The position numbers and the translations under genes were made by a program. A stretch of DNA of 64,000 nt from Millionella massiliensis (GTDB taxonomy: Bacteria > Bacteroidota > Bacteroidia > Bacteroidales > Rikenellaceae). The stretch's first letter is position 1, and every line of letters begins with the position of its first letter. The stretch covers positions 1,596,246 to 1,660,245 of the forward strand of contig NZ_FNWD01000002.1 of the NCBI RefSeq assembly GCF_900104655.1, read 5' to 3'. The notes under the pieces were generated by a model. It searched no databases. It had not been told where the DNA came from and was given only the letters and a program-made list of their open reading frames with translations. Positions 63,975-64,000 of the stretch are shown here, piece by piece.

Positions 63975-64000
63975 GGTTTGTCGTTTCGTTGGAGTCCGCA

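Overview
The window looks like a chromosomal segment of an anaerobic gut Bacteroidales, most likely Rikenellaceae/Alistipes-like. This is an inference from gene content and G+C-rich coding sequence, not a database result. Supporting signs are a SusC/SusD pair, several secreted or lipoprotein glycoside hydrolases, a one-gene B12-dependent methylmalonyl-CoA mutase with a biotin carboxylase/carboxyltransferase set (succinate-propionate chemistry), anaerobic ribonucleotide reductase NrdDG, and Bacteroidetes-type promoters (TAnnTTTG -7 boxes) in many gaps. I saw no rRNA, tRNA, CRISPR, prophage or transposase gene.

Layout. 1-5.6 kb (+): TPR protein, LptC, CNNM/CorC protein and PpiD-like foldase (envelope biogenesis), closed by a strong terminator. 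5.6-6.2 kb: gene-free, with a pentanucleotide microsatellite. 6.2-12.5 kb (-): Ig-like lipoprotein, outer-membrane barrel, dicarboxylate symporter, GH29 fucosidase. 12.9-20.7 kb (-): a TolC / HlyD / two ATPases / ABC-2 permease exporter with a GH20 hexosaminidase between its halves. 20.9-23.6 kb (+): a beta-barrel protein and an AspT/YidE-type transporter. 23.9-29.2 kb (-): carboxyltransferase, biotin carboxylase, biotin carrier, then MetY. 29.6-32.7 kb (-): nrdD-nrdG behind a cobalamin riboswitch. 33.3-38.4 kb (+): SusC/SusD. 38.7-45.8 kb (+): RNase HI, RbfA, a second GH20, QueD, DNA polymerase I. 46.2-50.3 kb (+): PAP2 phosphatase, two uncharacterised small proteins, RpiB, U32 peptidase-family protein. 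50.5-54.3 kb (-): DUF5655-like nuclease-fold protein, NadA, PanD, PanC. 54.5-58.8 kb (+): RNase R, a Xer recombinase with a large insertion, HPF. 59.9-64.0 kb (-): GH43-like hydrolase and methylmalonyl-CoA mutase.

How it fits together. The glycosidases (GH29, two GH20, GH43-like) and SusCD suggest use of host or complex glycans. The carboxylase set and MutB interconvert propionyl-CoA, methylmalonyl-CoA and succinyl-CoA. B12 is a theme: MutB needs it, and the B12-independent NrdDG sits behind a B12 riboswitch, suggesting that a B12-dependent RNR is encoded elsewhere.

The most unusual structure is a dispersed ~155-bp intergenic repeat: four full copies and one truncated copy. Its two arms are inverted relatives of each other, each arm folds into its own hairpin, and a third hairpin lies between them. 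It resembles a MITE-like or structured-RNA element. Two copies sit between genes that look co-transcribed (carboxyltransferase/biotin carboxylase and panC/panD).
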